Of a stretch of 64,000 bases of DNA, positions 62,748 to 64,000 are shown piece by piece (positions within the stretch are counted from its first letter, which is position 1; every line of letters begins with the position of its first letter). Where the stretch lies: assembly GCA_041554195.1 (NCBI GenBank), contig JBFFMJ010000003.1, positions 62,001 through 126,000 of the forward strand, read 5' to 3'. Origin of the DNA: JAPHSX01 sp041554195. GTDB lineage: Bacteria; Pseudomonadota; Gammaproteobacteria; Thiohalomonadales; Thiohalomonadaceae. The position numbers and the translations under genes are program-made. Below the pieces are notes generated by a model that saw only the letters and a program-made list of their open reading frames with translations, did no database searches and was not told where the DNA came from.

Positions 62748-63688
62748 TCAATCCATGAGTGGATGAAAGGCACGATGGATATAGGCGATGATCGCCGCGA
62801 TCTCCTCCCCCTCTAACACCGACTTCCAGGCCGGCATCGAGGTACCCGGCAAGCCCTCCTCTATCGTCATCTTCAGGCGTGCCCGGGTCATGTTGCGCAT
62901 AAATTCGGGCTGGGTGAGGTCTCGGGCGTGGGGCTCCATAAAGGTGCCGATCCAGTTCTTGCCGCTGCCGTCGGCACCGTGACAGAAGGCACAATTGTCC
63001 TGGAACAGGGCCTCGCCATGCTGCTCCACCTCACTCAGATTCTCCAGCAACGGGGCAATATCGTGCTGCGCATAGGGGGTGGCCCCACTCAGCGTATCGG
63101 CAGTGGGGGCCGGATTTTCATCACGATGGGAGTAGTGGCGGCGCGGGTAGGAGACGGCACGTTTGCCCCAAATCTCCCCCTCATCATTGACCCGTGCACG
63201 GTCGTGGCAGCTGATGCAGCTGGTGAGAAACAGCTGCTTGCCGCGCCGCTGTGCGGCTGTCAGTTTGCTATCCGGGGTATCAAGTGCCAGCGTCCCTAGG
63301 GCGAAAGGATAGGCCAGCTGATAACGCTGATGGTCGGGCCAGCCATTTTCAGCGGTGTGATAGCGGGTATTCTCGGCCCCCTGCTCCATAAACTCTCTGC
63401 GGATGAAATCGATCACGCTCTCCTCCTCGTCGTGGCTCAGCATATTGCTGAATGACTTCATCGCGGTGCCGGGACGCCCCTGGCGCACCGCCAACAGCAT
63501 ACGCTCGCGGCTCAATACATCGAGGGGGGTGGTCTGAAAGTTGCGTGGAGGTGGGGTGAGATAGCTGGTGGCGAGGGTTTTCGCGTCACCGGAGTAACCG
63601 TGGCAGTAGTAACAACGAAAGTTGTAGATGCGACGCCCCTGCTCATGGCGGGCCGTCGCCTGTTTACCGCTCGTTACTGTTTTTTTTT
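62748..63688 (-). CDS. C-type cytochrome, three-heme portion in shifted frame
   Basis: This open frame has three heme sites (CYYCH near 63605, CISCH near 63210, CAFCH near 62975) and axial-Met motifs GTAMKSF and GTSMPAW. It has no ATG, GTG or TTG before the first heme site. Its first start-like codon, a TTG at 63515, would cut off that heme while keeping its Met. The frame joins the upstream cytochrome portion through a run of nine A (63680-63688 on the minus strand) by a -1 shift. It is therefore best seen as the rest of one tetraheme gene, either frameshifted or expressed by slippage. It ends with DUF2782 and thrB downstream. Confidence 0.78.
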
Positions 63689-64000
63689 CTCTAATGCGGC
63701 ACTCAGCATGGCGCTCTTATCGCCCTGTATATAGGCACGAAAGACAAACTCAGCGATATCGGCGATCTGCTGATCCGACAACACCTTGCCCCAGGCGGGC
63801 ATCTCGGTACCAAGCTTGCCGTCGCGAATCGCCTTAAACACCGCCTCGCGGTTAAAATTTTGCTGATATTTATCGTCAAAGAAATTGGCGGGTTTAGGGC
63901 GAATAAAGTAGGCACGTGGCCCCTGTCCGTCACCGTTCACGCCATGACAGGTGAAACAGTTGCCCATGTAAAAGTCGCGACCGGTCGCCAGATTGCCACT
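63674..64000 (-). CDS. C-type cytochrome, N-terminal heme portion (runs off the right edge)
   Basis: The frame enters from beyond the window and encodes one heme domain with CFTCH, axial Met in GTEMPAWGKVLS and helix DQQIADIAEFVFRAYI. It ends LEKKKQ at a TAA right after nine A. The domain is a repeat of the last heme domain of the downstream frame (GTSMPAWKSVL). The protein start lies outside the window. Confidence 0.82.
   Translation of the reverse strand, partial: SGNLATGRDFYMGNCFTCHGVNGDGQGPRAYFIRPKPANFFDDKYQQNFNREAVFKAIRDGKLGTEMPAWGKVLSDQQIADIAEFVFRAYIQGDKSAMLSAALEKKKQ

Noticed and set aside
1..64000. Mobile elements, prophage or CRISPR array
   Set aside because: No transposase, integrase other than XerC, phage structural gene, direct-repeat target duplication or spaced repeat array could be seen.

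Overview
The window is a 64-kb piece of a gammaproteobacterial chromosome with moderately high GC and dense coding. I saw no phage, insertion sequence, integron or CRISPR array. Gene content and order match the conserved chromosomal backbone seen in Pseudomonas and in many Chromatiales-type gammaproteobacteria: Pil-Chp chemosensory genes next to gshB, then tonB-yqgE-ruvX-pyrR-pyrB-pyrC', pilT/pilU, yggS-proC-yggT-yggU, metX-metW; further on pyrE/xth, slmA, argB-algC, dut-coaBC, radC-rpmB-rpmG and dapF-DUF484-xerC. It is not a Pseudomonas: algC has a separate membrane-domain gene, a PyrK-like flavoprotein and a dynamin-like GTPase are inserted in the block, and a TRAP permease pair and multiheme c-type cytochromes are present. 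A free-living or symbiotic respiring gammaproteobacterium, perhaps of a sulfur-oxidiser lineage, would fit, but nothing here fixes the genus.

Layout. 1-10.9 kb (minus strand): the twitching-motility chemosensory operon pilGHIJK-chpA-chpC, with no chpB methylesterase; chpC runs off the left edge. 11-17.7 kb (plus): gshB, tonB-like, yqgE, ruvX, then the pyrimidine genes pyrR-pyrB-pyrC' (catalytically dead DHOase) and a pyrK-like gene. 17.7-20 kb (minus): the retraction ATPases pilU and pilT. 20-26.6 kb (plus): yggS, proC, yggT, yggU, a dynamin-family GTPase, metX-metW. 26.5-34.2 kb: a SafE-like exporter, an AmpG-like permease, a secreted nuclease with a 13-G tract, a PstS-like binding protein, exonuclease III, pyrE and a TauE-like exporter. 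34.3-42.1 kb: a DUF4124 protein, slmA, argB, algC plus a membrane sensor-like gene, dut, coaBC, radC, rpmB, rpmG. 42.2-50.1 kb: an orphan HyuA-type hydantoinase, a GldA/F/G plus DUF4340 ABC system, mutM and a hexose-6-phosphate mutarotase. 50.2-57.2 kb: two small conserved genes, xerC-DUF484-dapF, a hemerythrin, oxyR divergent from a peroxiredoxin-glutaredoxin fusion, and cytochrome c5. 57.4-60.1 kb: tRNA-Arg(CCG), a membrane protein and TRAP permeases. 60.1-61.3 kb: an AT-rich non-coding region. 61.3-64 kb: thrB, a DUF2782 protein and a frameshifted multiheme cytochrome.

The most notable part is the non-coding stretch at about 60.24-61.27 kb. It has five perfect DnaA boxes, at least five one-mismatch boxes, an AT-rich core and a perfect IHF consensus. 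A 35-bp triad of boxes occurs twice with identical internal spacing, 394 bp apart. No dnaA is adjacent in the window, but the surrounding genes are orthologues of genes lying on both sides of the Pseudomonas replication origin, so this is a good candidate for the chromosomal origin. Other leads are an A9 tract splitting a tetraheme cytochrome by -1 frame, the poly-G tract in a secreted nuclease, a hemerythrin with Tyr in place of its first His ligand, and a nearly perfect OxyR operator in the oxyR-prx gap.
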